A DNA stretch of 6,142 nucleotides from an uncultured Magnetococcales bacterium (GTDB lineage Bacteria > Pseudomonadota > Magnetococcia > Magnetococcales > Magnetaquicoccaceae): NCBI GenBank assembly GCA_903913345.1, contig CAIWLA010000411.1, positions 1-6,142 on the forward strand, in the 5' to 3' direction. Both the position numbers and the translations under genes were made by a program. Shown piece after piece: positions 1-6,142 of the stretch (position 1 is the stretch's first letter; every line of letters begins with the position of its first letter). Below the pieces are notes generated by a model. The model made no database searches. It saw only the letters and a list, made by a program, of their open reading frames with translations, and was not told the DNA's origin.

Positions 1-1115
1 AAAAGGGCGTGCAGGATGGCCCACTGGGCCTCGGTATAACGGGGTGGCGGCAGGAGACGTATCCCGACCAGGGCCTCCTGCAATCCCGGACGCTGCGCCA
101 AAAACCGGCACAGTTCGAGGACACAGGATTTCATCTCCGTGAAGAGTGCCTTCTCCGCCGCCGAGCGACCCTGACTGGCCGGGGGGAAACCGCTTCTGGT
201 ATCCACGCGCTGACGCCAGGTGCCCCCCTTGGTCAGCAGGCAATCCACAATGGCCAACCAGTGGGGATGATCCTCCGGGGTGGTGCCGGGAAAGGGGTGG
301 TCGGCCTGGAATCGGGTTGCCGGGGCATCGCTGCCGGTGCGGCGGAGATTTTCCCCCGCAAAGCCGGTCATCTGCCCGATCTCCTCCTTTTCCAGGGGGG
401 TGAGCTGCCGGTCAACGGCTTCGAGTCCCGCAGAGACGACCTGACGCAGGACATTTTCCAGGAGGGCGCGGGGATCGGTCCCCTGGGTTTGCGGGTTGAC
501 GACATGGCGCAACCATTGGTCGCGCCGCGCCAGGAGATTGGCCAGCAGGGATTCGACGCGGGCCAGATGGTTGTCCAGATGGTCGAGGAGGGTGGCGATG
601 GCGGGCGACCAGCGGGTCTGCTCCTTGCCCAGGAGCAGGGTTGCCCTGGCCGCCGCCTGATAATGCTCTGCGGGGGTCTCGACAATGCCAAAGCGGCCCC
701 CCATGCGGGAGAGAATGGGCAATTGCCGGGTGATGTCGGCACAGAGGGCATCCAGGGTCATGATGCGCAACCGGCCGGGATGGTCCAGGAGTTGCCACCC
801 CAGCTCCTGGTCGCAGCGCAACACCGCTTCGCCCAGGTGTCGGGTATGGAGGGTGAAGGGATCGCCGTCGGCGGGGGGGTCGCAGCGGGCGGCCTGCAGT
901 GCCCCCAGGAGGCGATTTTTCATCTCCGCCGCCGCCTTGCGGGTAAAGGTGATGGCCACCACCTCTTCGGGTTGTTTGACCAGGGTCAACAGACGCAAAA
1001 AGCGTTGGGTCAAGAGACCGGTCTTGCCGGAACCGGCGGGGGCCTGGACAATGAAAGAGGCGTGGGGATTGAGGGCGTCGGCGCGGGCCAGGGCATCGGC
1101 CAATGGTCGGGTCAT
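1..1115 (-). CDS. UvrD/RecB-type helicase-exonuclease subunit (AddA-like), partial at 3' end
   Basis: This is the N-terminal 371 codons of a superfamily 1 DNA helicase, probably the motor subunit of an AddAB/RecBCD-like nuclease that processes double-strand breaks. Translation from the ATG at 1115 stays open to the left edge, with no stop. The Walker A motif APAGSGKT is at residues 25-32, preceded by the SFIVQ stretch typical of RecB-like proteins. Motif Ia, ITFTRKAAAEM, is at 55-65, and a TLDALC segment at about 120-125 matches the RecB/AddA TxHxFC-type motif Ib. The later helicase motifs and any C-terminal nuclease domain lie outside the window. The start is fixed by the ATGA overlap with the AddB-like gene upstream and by a strong Shine-Dalgarno sequence 8 nt before the ATG, so the two products are probably translationally coupled. 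C-rich runs, such as C7 at 873-879, do not break the frame. Family assignment is firm; membership of the AddA-like partner group rests on the neighbour. Confidence 0.93.
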   Translation of the reverse strand, partial: MTRPLADALARADALNPHASFIVQAPAGSGKTGLLTQRFLRLLTLVKQPEEVVAITFTRKAAAEMKNRLLGALQAARCDPPADGDPFTLHTRHLGEAVLRCDQELGWQLLDHPGRLRIMTLDALCADITRQLPILSRMGGRFGIVETPAEHYQAAARATLLLGKEQTRWSPAIATLLDHLDNHLARVESLLANLLARRDQWLRHVVNPQTQGTDPRALLENVLRQVVSAGLEAVDRQLTPLEKEEIGQMTGFAGENLRRTGSDAPATRFQADHPFPGTTPEDHPHWLAIVDCLLTKGGTWRQRVDTRSGFPPASQGRSAAEKALFTEMKSCVLELCRFLAQRPGLQEALVGIRLLPPPRYTEAQWAILHAL

Positions 1116-3868
1116 GCCGGTATCTCCTCTTCTGGCTGGAGGGGTATTTTTTCGTACCGCCGACAGAGGGCGGTCAGGTCGCAGTATTGGCAGCCACCGG
1201 GCAAGGGATCCACCCTGGCCTCGCCCCGGACAAACTGCTCCCCCAGGGCGGTGAGGACCGCCCGCCAGGAGGCGATCAGGGTGGGCCAATCCGCCATGTC
1301 GGGGAGCTGTTTTTGAAAACAGTCCACATTGGGCAACATGCCGTCCCGATGGGCCAGACCGTTGAACTGGCAGAGTCCGGCCCGCACCTGGCAAAAGGCC
1401 AGGGCGGCCACCGGATGGCCCGCCGCCTGGGCCTGGGCCAATAGATACAGAGGCAACTGCGGATCACGGGGCCGTTCGCCAAACCAGTCGGCGATGCGGG
1501 TCTGCCCCGTCTTGTAATCCAGGACCACCAGCGAACCATCGGGCAGGCGGTCTATCCGATCCAGGCGGACCCGGACCGTCAGCCCACCCAGGAGCAGACG
1601 GTGTTCCACCTCCTGACCAAAGACGGTAAAGGGGACGGCGCGCCCCTTTTCCAGTTCGAGAAAGGCCTGGAGCAGGCGATTCAACCGGGCATCCTCCAGT
1701 AGGCGGAAAAAGGGGTGCAGGGGTTCCGGCCATTGCTGGGCGGCCCGTTCCAGGCTCTCCCGCACCGCCGTCTTGACCAGGGGATGGTCGGCGGTCTGGA
1801 GGGTCTGGAGGTCGATGGCCTCGGTTCCCAGATGGTGCCACAACTGGGTCAGGGCACCGTGGACGATCTGGCCGCGTTGGGACGGATCCAACCCGACATC
1901 GGGTTCCAGTCGGGGTTGTGCCCCCAGGCGAAACCGGGCAAAGGCCTGAAAAGGGCAGACCGCCTGTGCCTTCAATACGGCCGTGCTGACCGGTTTGGCC
2001 TGGAGCAGGGGATAGGGGGGGCCATGGTCATCGATCAGGGTGGTCAATTGGGCCGATTCCCAGAGCAGACGGGCATATTCCGGGATGGGGGTGCCCTCCT
2101 CATCCGGGGCGGTCTCTGCGGGCAGGGCGAGAATCAGGGGGGTGGGACGCAGTCGCTGCTCCCCCTCCTGGGTGGGATGACTGCAGACAATCTCGGTGGC
2201 GGACTCCAGGAGTGCCTGGAAAAGGGCGCGATGATAGGCCCACTCCCGGTCGAACGAGGCATGGGGCATGCCGTGGCGGCGTTGCAGTTCGATGGGCAGG
2301 AAGGGGTTGGGATCCAGCGGCGGGGGCCAGCCCTCCTCCGAGAGTCCGGTGATCCAGAGGTGGGTGTGGCTCTCGCCGATGGCCTCCAGCATCCCCATGA
2401 TTTGCACCGGGGCCTCGTCCGCTTCGGGCTGAAAGGGGATCTCCGCCAGCACCCGTTCCAGCAATGCCAGGGCATCGGCGAGGGAGAGGGGATCGACCGT
2501 CTTATCCAGGGTGGCAAAGAGGGCGAGTCCCTCCTGCCAGGCCATGCGGTTCTGATATTCGCCGCTGGTCAGGCTCCGTTCCCCCGGCCAGCCCAACCGG
2601 GTCAACCAGTGGGAAAACCGTTCCATCCAGACCGAGGGCCTGGTGGGCCGATGGTCGCGGCGGGGATCGCCCTGGCCTGGATCGGTCAACAGGGTGATGA
2701 ACGCGGCCAGGGTGGCGGCCAGTATCGGGCAGGGGGGGGCTTGCCGGTCCCCCCGTGCCGCCTCCCGCCGGAGTTGGGTCGTCTGGATCTGGAGAACCCC
2801 CGCCTGCCGCAAGCGGCCATCCAGCAGACTGCGGGCGGACCATTCGGCCTGGCCCCCCTGCCAGAAGGGGGAGTGGAGCAGGGCGGTGGTCTGCTCCAGG
2901 GAGAGCACCCGCTTGCCCAGCCCCAGCAACAGCAGGGCATCCCGGACCAGCGGGGTCTCCGTCAGACGGGCACCGAGGGAGAGGTTGAACAGTTTGGTGC
3001 GGGGATCGAGGGTGGTCGGGTTGCAACCGGGATAAAAGACGCGGGTGAAGGTATCCACCACCTGGGGCAACAGCCGCTCCATGGCCGGGACGACAATGCC
3101 GATTTTGCCCTCTGGATGGTGGGTGAGTCGATCTCTGGCCCACTGGGCGGCGGCATGGAGTTCATCCGCCGTGGAAGGGCAGCTCCGGCGCAGGGCGGTT
3201 CCGGGGGGGGACGACAGGTCAAGATGCTCGATGGCTACGTTGGCCTGGGCCAGGGCGTTCAGGAAGGCGGTCAGTCCGGGGGTCTCCTGTCCGCCCTGTT
3301 GCCGAAACCCCGCCAGGAAAATCCGTTGGGGCAGATCCAGGTCGGAGAGATGGGAAATCAGGGATTGGGGCAGGCTGGCGCGATCCAGCCACCCCCGTTT
3401 GCGGCAAAGGGTTGCAAAACGGACGGACCAGGCGTAAAAAACCTGGGCATCCTCGTGATCATAGAGATCGGCCTCGGTCGGTGTCACCCGCCACTCCTTG
3501 AGCAGATTCCAGGCGGCCTGGGCATTTTTGGCCGCTTCGGCCATTCGCAGCAGAGGCTCGCCTTCGGGAGATGTGGCGATGATTCTCTCCCAGAGCAGCC
3601 GTTCCTGCCACGGGGTGAGCAGGGTCGGCGGACGGGACCGCCCGGTGGAGGCACCCGCTTCCCGTTGATCCAGACGTTGCGCCCAACACTGTTCCAGCCA
3701 GGCGGAGAGGGGCAGGATGCGGGGGGTTGGCCAGACGGTCGCGCCAGAGGCCCAATGGTGCTGGTCGGCCATCCGGGTCAGGGTGCGGGAGAGGCGGCGG
3801 TTGACCGTCAGGGTCAAATTGTCCGGGTCCAGAACCGCCGGATCCAGGGTTTTCAGGGCGTCATACAT
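1112..3868 (-). CDS. AddB-like PD-(D/E)XK nuclease, probable DNA repair protein (TIGR03623-like)
   Basis: This is a 918-residue protein that probably pairs with the downstream UvrD-type helicase to resect DNA breaks. The N-terminal half resembles the AddB/RecC inactive helicase fold: TVNRRLSR at 21-28, LPLSAWL at 52-58, QIMGMLEA at 489-496 and LWITGLSEEGWP at 504-515. No Walker A motif is visible. The C-terminal nuclease domain (about 630-905) has His670 in RGQIVHG, Asp770/Asp773 in RLDRID, Asp784 and Lys786 in LDYKTG, and Gln804/Tyr808 in QLPLY. Cys638 (VCPFQAF) and Cys893, Cys896 and Cys902 (CxxCx5C) match the iron-sulfur staple of AddB and Cas4-type nucleases. Length fits the roughly 900-residue family that I recall as TIGR03623. 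The start is uncertain: ATG 3868 has only a weak GGA 12 nt upstream, and in-frame ATG 3880 (+4 residues) has no Shine-Dalgarno. The frame stays open to 4738 across fabG, but that extension has no homology and opposes a conserved gene. The gene is first in its operon and divergent from fabG. Confidence 0.9.
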   Translation of the reverse strand: MYDALKTLDPAVLDPDNLTLTVNRRLSRTLTRMADQHHWASGATVWPTPRILPLSAWLEQCWAQRLDQREAGASTGRSRPPTLLTPWQERLLWERIIATSPEGEPLLRMAEAAKNAQAAWNLLKEWRVTPTEADLYDHEDAQVFYAWSVRFATLCRKRGWLDRASLPQSLISHLSDLDLPQRIFLAGFRQQGGQETPGLTAFLNALAQANVAIEHLDLSSPPGTALRRSCPSTADELHAAAQWARDRLTHHPEGKIGIVVPAMERLLPQVVDTFTRVFYPGCNPTTLDPRTKLFNLSLGARLTETPLVRDALLLLGLGKRVLSLEQTTALLHSPFWQGGQAEWSARSLLDGRLRQAGVLQIQTTQLRREAARGDRQAPPCPILAATLAAFITLLTDPGQGDPRRDHRPTRPSVWMERFSHWLTRLGWPGERSLTSGEYQNRMAWQEGLALFATLDKTVDPLSLADALALLERVLAEIPFQPEADEAPVQIMGMLEAIGESHTHLWITGLSEEGWPPPLDPNPFLPIELQRRHGMPHASFDREWAYHRALFQALLESATEIVCSHPTQEGEQRLRPTPLILALPAETAPDEEGTPIPEYARLLWESAQLTTLIDDHGPPYPLLQAKPVSTAVLKAQAVCPFQAFARFRLGAQPRLEPDVGLDPSQRGQIVHGALTQLWHHLGTEAIDLQTLQTADHPLVKTAVRESLERAAQQWPEPLHPFFRLLEDARLNRLLQAFLELEKGRAVPFTVFGQEVEHRLLLGGLTVRVRLDRIDRLPDGSLVVLDYKTGQTRIADWFGERPRDPQLPLYLLAQAQAAGHPVAALAFCQVRAGLCQFNGLAHRDGMLPNVDCFQKQLPDMADWPTLIASWRAVLTALGEQFVRGEARVDPLPGGCQYCDLTALCRRYEKIPLQPEEEIPA
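1113..1130 (-). promoter_or_regulatory. ATGA stop-start overlap with Shine-Dalgarno for the helicase gene
   Basis: On the minus strand the sequence AGAGGAG (1130-1124) lies 8 nt before the ATG at 1115-1113. This ATG shares bases with the TGA stop (1114-1112) of the AddB-like gene. The ribosome binding site is therefore embedded in the last codons of the upstream gene. This is a classic arrangement for translational coupling and equimolar production of two subunits. It also decides the start of the helicase gene. Confidence 0.85.
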
Positions 3869-3943
3869 GATTTCGACCATTCCAACAACGGGGTTTGGAT
3901 GCCATCGAGAGAGAATCACTTCCAAAAAAGAGGAAACTGGGTT
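3869..3943. promoter_or_regulatory. Divergent intergenic control region between AddB-like gene and fabG
   Basis: About 75 bp separates the start of the minus-strand repair operon from the plus-strand fabG start, so leader and promoter elements for both must lie here or reach into the coding ends. The best plus-strand -10 look-alike is GAGAAT at 3911-3916, but no acceptable -35 box sits 16-18 bp upstream. On the minus strand TTGGAA (3925-3920) lacks a matching -10 box. The pentamer TCCAA occurs at 3881-3885 and 3921-3925, and inverted (TTGGA) at 3895-3899. The role is inferred from gene layout, not from a recognised motif. Confidence 0.45.
3930..3934 (+). promoter_or_regulatory. Shine-Dalgarno sequence of fabG
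   Basis: GAGGA lies 9 nt before the ATG at 3944. It supports this start over the in-frame ATG at 3899, which would add 15 residues with no similarity to FabG and has no ribosome binding site of its own. Confidence 0.7.
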
Positions 3944-4684
3944 ATGTTGAAGGATCGTGTTGCCATTGTCACCGGATCCAGTAGCGGAATCGGTCGGGTT
4001 ATTGCGCGGGAGTTGGCGCGTCGGGGTGCCCGATTGGTCCTCCTCAGCAATGAATCCATCCGCATTCTGGAGGCTTTGGAGGAAATTCGCCAGTTTTCTC
4101 CTGAATCGGAGGCCTACGAGGCCGATGTCTCCTCCCCGCCCTGCATCAACGAGGCGGTGAACATGACGCTGGAAAATTTTGGCCGGGTGGACATTCTGGT
4201 CAACAATGCCGGCATCACGCGGGACACACTGGTGATGCGGATGAAACCGGAAGAGTGGCACCGGGTGATGGAGGTCAATCTGCACAGTGTCTTTCGTTTG
4301 ACCCAACTGGTGTTGCGACCGATGATGAAGGCCCGTTATGGGCGGATCATCAACATCTCCTCGGTGGTGGGTTCGACGGGCAATGCCGGACAGGCCAATT
4401 ATGCGACCGCCAAGGCGGGTCTGGAAGGATTTGCCAAGAGTGTGGCGTTGGAGGTGGCCTCCCGGAATATCACGGTCAATTGTGTGGCCCCCGGATTTAT
4501 TCGGACGGCCATGACCGCTCAGTTGAATTCCAAGGCACGGGAGGCTATTCTGGCCCGCATCCCATTGGGCGTGGCGGGCGAACCGGAAGACGTGGCGCAC
4601 GCGGTGGCGTTTCTGGCCTCGGAGGAGGCCCGGTATATCACCGGTACGACTCTGCACGTCAACGGTGGGATGTATATGGGATAA
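3944..4684 (+). CDS. fabG: 3-oxoacyl-[acyl-carrier-protein] reductase FabG
   Basis: This 246-residue short-chain dehydrogenase reduces 3-ketoacyl-ACP to 3-hydroxyacyl-ACP in the cytosolic type II fatty-acid elongation cycle. The length matches the family (E. coli FabG is 244). The dinucleotide-binding loop TGSSSGIG is at 10-17 and NNAG at 87-90. The catalytic set Asn112, Ser140, Tyr153 and Lys157 is intact (NISSVVG and YATAK), and the C-terminus HVNGGMYMG is typical. NNAGITRD (87-94), RMKPEEW and GNAGQANY are FabG hallmarks that separate it from generic short-chain dehydrogenases. The cofactor loop has Ser14 where many FabG proteins have the Arg of TGASRGIG. Position 35, at the end of the second strand, is Ser rather than the Asp of NAD-specific enzymes, so NADPH use remains likely but is inferred. 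It is the first gene of a fabG-acpP-fabF cluster; fabD, often found just upstream, is not here. Confidence 0.97.
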   Translation: MLKDRVAIVTGSSSGIGRVIARELARRGARLVLLSNESIRILEALEEIRQFSPESEAYEADVSSPPCINEAVNMTLENFGRVDILVNNAGITRDTLVMRMKPEEWHRVMEVNLHSVFRLTQLVLRPMMKARYGRIINISSVVGSTGNAGQANYATAKAGLEGFAKSVALEVASRNITVNCVAPGFIRTAMTAQLNSKAREAILARIPLGVAGEPEDVAHAVAFLASEEARYITGTTLHVNGGMYMG

Positions 4685-4695
4685 CAGGGGGAATT

Positions 4696-4724
4696 CTCTC
4701 TCTTGGGGAGGGTTCGTTTTTTTT
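4696..4724 (+). terminator. Weak hairpin plus T8 tract between fabG and acpP, possible attenuator or processing site
   Basis: CTCTCTC (4696-4702) can pair with GGGAGGG (4706-4712) around a 3-nt loop. This makes a 7-bp stem with two G-U pairs. It is followed after TTCG by eight T residues (4717-4724). The layout resembles a leaky intrinsic terminator or an mRNA processing hairpin inside the fab operon. The short loop, the G-U pairs and the 4-nt gap before the T tract make it weak, and it could be chance. Confidence 0.25.
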
Positions 4725-4739
4725 GATGCAGGATTCATT

Positions 4740-4744
4740 GGAGG
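4740..4744 (+). promoter_or_regulatory. Shine-Dalgarno sequence of acpP
   Basis: GGAGG lies 10 nt before the ATG at 4755. It supports that start over the in-frame ATG at 4665, which lies inside the end of fabG and would add 30 residues not found in acyl carrier proteins. A strong site fits the high ACP levels that cells need. Confidence 0.75.
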
Positions 4745-4754
4745 TTATCATTTC

Positions 4755-4994
4755 ATGAGCGATATCGCGGCACGGGTCAAAAAGATTGTGATCGAGCAGT
4801 TGGGTGTGGATGCGGGTCAGGTGACGGAGGATGCCAACTTTGTCGACGATCTGGGGGCCGACTCCCTGGATACGGTGGAACTGGTCATGGCCCTGGAAGA
4901 GGAGTTTGGCTGTGAAATCCCGGACGATGCGGCGGAAAAGATTGTGACGGTCAAGCAGGCCATCGCCTACATCGAGGCCCATTCCCCCGTTTGA
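4755..4994 (+). CDS. acpP: Acyl carrier protein AcpP
   Basis: This 79-residue acidic four-helix protein carries growing acyl chains on a 4'-phosphopantetheine arm and shuttles them between the enzymes of fatty-acid synthesis. The attachment site is Ser37 in the invariant motif [12 protein letters not shown] (34-45). The surrounding [11 protein letters not shown] and [16 protein letters not shown] stretches are canonical helix II and III sequences, with the acidic residues that partner enzymes recognise. Length and composition match housekeeping AcpP (E. coli 78 residues) rather than a polyketide or specialised carrier. Cys53, after helix II, is a minor feature. The gene lies 70 bp after fabG and 67 bp before fabF on the same strand. 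The gap upstream holds a hairpin and T tract that may set its expression apart from fabG. The phosphopantetheinyl transferase that activates it is not in this window. Confidence 0.98.
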   Translation: MSDIAARVKKIVIEQLGVDAGQVTEDANFVDDLGADSLDTVELVMALEEEFGCEIPDDAAEKIVTVKQAIAYIEAHSPV

Positions 4995-5048
4995 TCTGGT
5001 CGGATGCGTTGGGCTGTTGCCCTCCTCGGTTCCTTTTTGATTGCCATC

Positions 5049-5053
5049 GGGAG
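5049..5053 (+). promoter_or_regulatory. Shine-Dalgarno sequence deciding the GTG start of fabF
   Basis: GGGAG lies 8 nt before GTG at 5062. There is no in-frame ATG before codon 18, and the only other upstream option is TTG 5041, just after an in-frame TGA at 5038. The ATG at 5057 is in another frame. The site therefore fixes a GTG start. Confidence 0.8.
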
Positions 5054-5061
5054 AAAATGCC

Positions 5062-6142
5062 GTGGATCGTCGTGTGGTGATTACCGGTTTGGGGCTGGTG
5101 ACCCCCCTGGGTATGGGGACCAAGGCCACTTGGTCTGGGCTTGTGGCCGGACGGTCGGGCGTTGGGCCGATTACCCGGTTTGACGCAACCGAATATGATT
5201 CCCGTATTGCCGGTGAATGCCGGGATTTCCAGGCCGAAGAGTGGATTCCGAAAAAAGAGATCAAAAAAATGGATCTCTTCATGCAGTTTGGCATTGCTGC
5301 CGCGCAAATGGCCTGGGATGATGCCGGCTTCACCCGGACGGATGACAATGCCGACCGGATCGGGGTGATGATCGGTTCGGGGATTGGTGGCCTCTCGGCC
5401 ATCCAGAATCAGGCCATGGTGTTGCAGGCCCGTGGTCCCAGTCGTATTTCGCCGTTTTTTATCCCCATGTCCTTGATCAACCTGATCTCTGGCCATGTGG
5501 CCATCCGCTTTGGCCTGAAAGGACCGAATCATGCGGTGGTGACGGCGTGTGCCACGGGCACCCATGCCATTGGCGATGCGGCCCGGATGATTCGACGCGG
5601 GGAGGCGGATGCCATGCTGGCGGGCGGGGCGGAGGCGGCCACCTGTGAACTGGCGGGGGGGGGGTTTGCCGCCGCCAAGGCGTTGTCCCTGCGCAACGAT
5701 GCCCCTCAGCAGGCCTCCCGGCCCTGGGATCGGGATCGGGATGGCTTTGTCATCGCCGAAGGGGCTGGCGTGGTCTTTCTGGAGGAGAGAGAATCGGCCA
5801 TGCGGCGGGGGGCCACCCTCTATGCCGAGGTGGTCGGCTACGGGATGTCGGGGGATGCCTACCACATCACCGCACCGGAACCCCATGGCGATGGGGCGGT
5901 CCGCTGCATGATCGCTGCCCTGCACGATGCGGGGGTGGATACCGATCGGATCGACTATATCAACGCCCATGGCACCTCGACGCCACAGGGGGATGCGGTG
6001 GAGACCGAGGCGATCAAGACCGTTTTTGGCCTGGATCAGGCCAGAAAAATAATGATCTCTTCCACCAAATCCATGACGGGCCACCTCCTGGGGGCGGCGG
6101 GCGGGGTGGAGGCCATTTTCACGGCCCTGGCCTTGCATCATC
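5062..6142 (+). CDS. fabF: 3-oxoacyl-[acyl-carrier-protein] synthase II FabF, partial at 3' end
   Basis: This condensing enzyme (KAS II) joins malonyl-ACP to an acyl-ACP, extending the chain by two carbons. The visible part is 360 codons of a family usually about 412 residues long. It begins [15 protein letters not shown], the standard thiolase-fold N-terminus. The nucleophile Cys163 lies in [13 protein letters not shown]. His303 in NAHGTST, Lys336 in STKSMTG and His341 in GHLLGAAGG complete the Cys-His-His active site seen in KAS I/II enzymes, and the GSGIGG loop (105-110) carries Ile108, as in FabF. The His-His set distinguishes it from FabH. The C-terminal roughly 50 residues, including the gatekeeper Phe loop, are outside the window. 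Translation starts at GTG with a well-placed GGGAG. A run of ten G residues (5655-5664) encodes Gly199-Gly201 without breaking the frame. It follows acpP by 67 bp, the common acpP-fabF order. Confidence 0.97.
   Translation, partial: MDRRVVITGLGLVTPLGMGTKATWSGLVAGRSGVGPITRFDATEYDSRIAGECRDFQAEEWIPKKEIKKMDLFMQFGIAAAQMAWDDAGFTRTDDNADRIGVMIGSGIGGLSAIQNQAMVLQARGPSRISPFFIPMSLINLISGHVAIRFGLKGPNHAVVTACATGTHAIGDAARMIRRGEADAMLAGGAEAATCELAGGGFAAAKALSLRNDAPQQASRPWDRDRDGFVIAEGAGVVFLEERESAMRRGATLYAEVVGYGMSGDAYHITAPEPHGDGAVRCMIAALHDAGVDTDRIDYINAHGTSTPQGDAVETEAIKTVFGLDQARKIMISSTKSMTGHLLGAAGGVEAIFTALALHH
5655..5664 (+). repeat. G10 homopolymer inside fabF
   Basis: Ten consecutive G residues span the last base of the Ala198 codon and three GGG glycine codons. 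The frame is intact on both sides, since the flanking residues align with FabF. Such tracts are prone to polymerase slippage and to sequencing errors. Confidence 0.9.

Noticed and set aside
9..1316. 435-codon plus-strand open frame
   Set aside because: It is antisense to the UvrD/RecB-type gene, which has clear helicase motifs and a coupled start. The plus-strand product has no recognisable motif.
1715..3943. Plus-strand reading frame of about 740 codons that is open upstream of and in frame with fabG
   Set aside because: It is the antisense of the AddB-like gene, is glycine-rich with low-complexity sequence and has no recognisable domain. The conserved FabG begins at 3944 with its own ribosome binding site. 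GC-rich codon use leaves few stops in the opposite frames.
3869..4738. N-terminal extension of the AddB-like frame to 4738
   Set aside because: The extension runs antisense through all of fabG and has histidine-rich sequence unlike AddB. Family-like sequence begins only near 3868.
5011..5038. GGGC-TGTT-GCCC hairpin before a T5 run, between acpP and fabF
   Set aside because: The stem is only 4 bp and the T run is 11 nt downstream, so it does not fit an intrinsic terminator. The remaining 67-bp gap shows only the fabF ribosome binding site.
5725..5746. Tandem GGGATC-type repeat in fabF
   Set aside because: It encodes the conserved WDRDRDG stretch of ketoacyl synthases, so protein constraint explains it.
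4951..6141. 396-codon minus-strand open frame opposite fabF
   Set aside because: FabF has a complete active site on the plus strand. The antisense product has no recognisable domain.

Overview
The window shows ordinary bacterial chromosome organisation. It is densely coding, GC-rich, and has many runs of G or C inside genes. The protein sequences look like Pseudomonadota (proteobacteria). Magnetococcia-like or another deep-branching proteobacterial line is a guess from sequence style only; no marker here settles it. I see no mobile element, CRISPR array, rRNA or tRNA.

Left part, minus strand (1-3868): a two-gene operon for an AddAB/RecBCD-like double-strand-break repair machine. The first gene (3868 down to 1112) encodes a 918-residue AddB-like protein. 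It has a degenerate helicase-like body and a C-terminal PD-(D/E)XK nuclease with four cysteines placed for an iron-sulfur cluster. Its stop codon overlaps the start of the next gene in ATGA. That second gene encodes a UvrD/RecB-type ATPase with a clear Walker A motif, and it runs off the left edge. It has no long minus-strand ORF closed inside the window, so it is easy to miss.

Centre (3869-3943): a short divergent intergenic region of about 75 bp that must hold the 5' signals of both operons. I find no convincing sigma-70 promoter, but the pentamer TCCAA occurs three times, once inverted.

Right part, plus strand (3944-6142): the fatty-acid synthesis genes fabG (3-ketoacyl-ACP reductase), acpP (acyl carrier protein) and fabF (3-ketoacyl-ACP synthase II). 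FabF extends the chain carried on AcpP and FabG reduces the resulting 3-keto group. fabF begins at GTG and runs off the right edge with 360 codons visible. The usual upstream partner fabD is absent here; the cluster starts at fabG.

Most of the window is conserved housekeeping. The points worth a second look are the little-studied AddAB-like pair, the G10 tract inside fabF, the hairpin plus T8 tract between fabG and acpP, and the shared divergent control region. I did not find evidence for a previously undescribed system.
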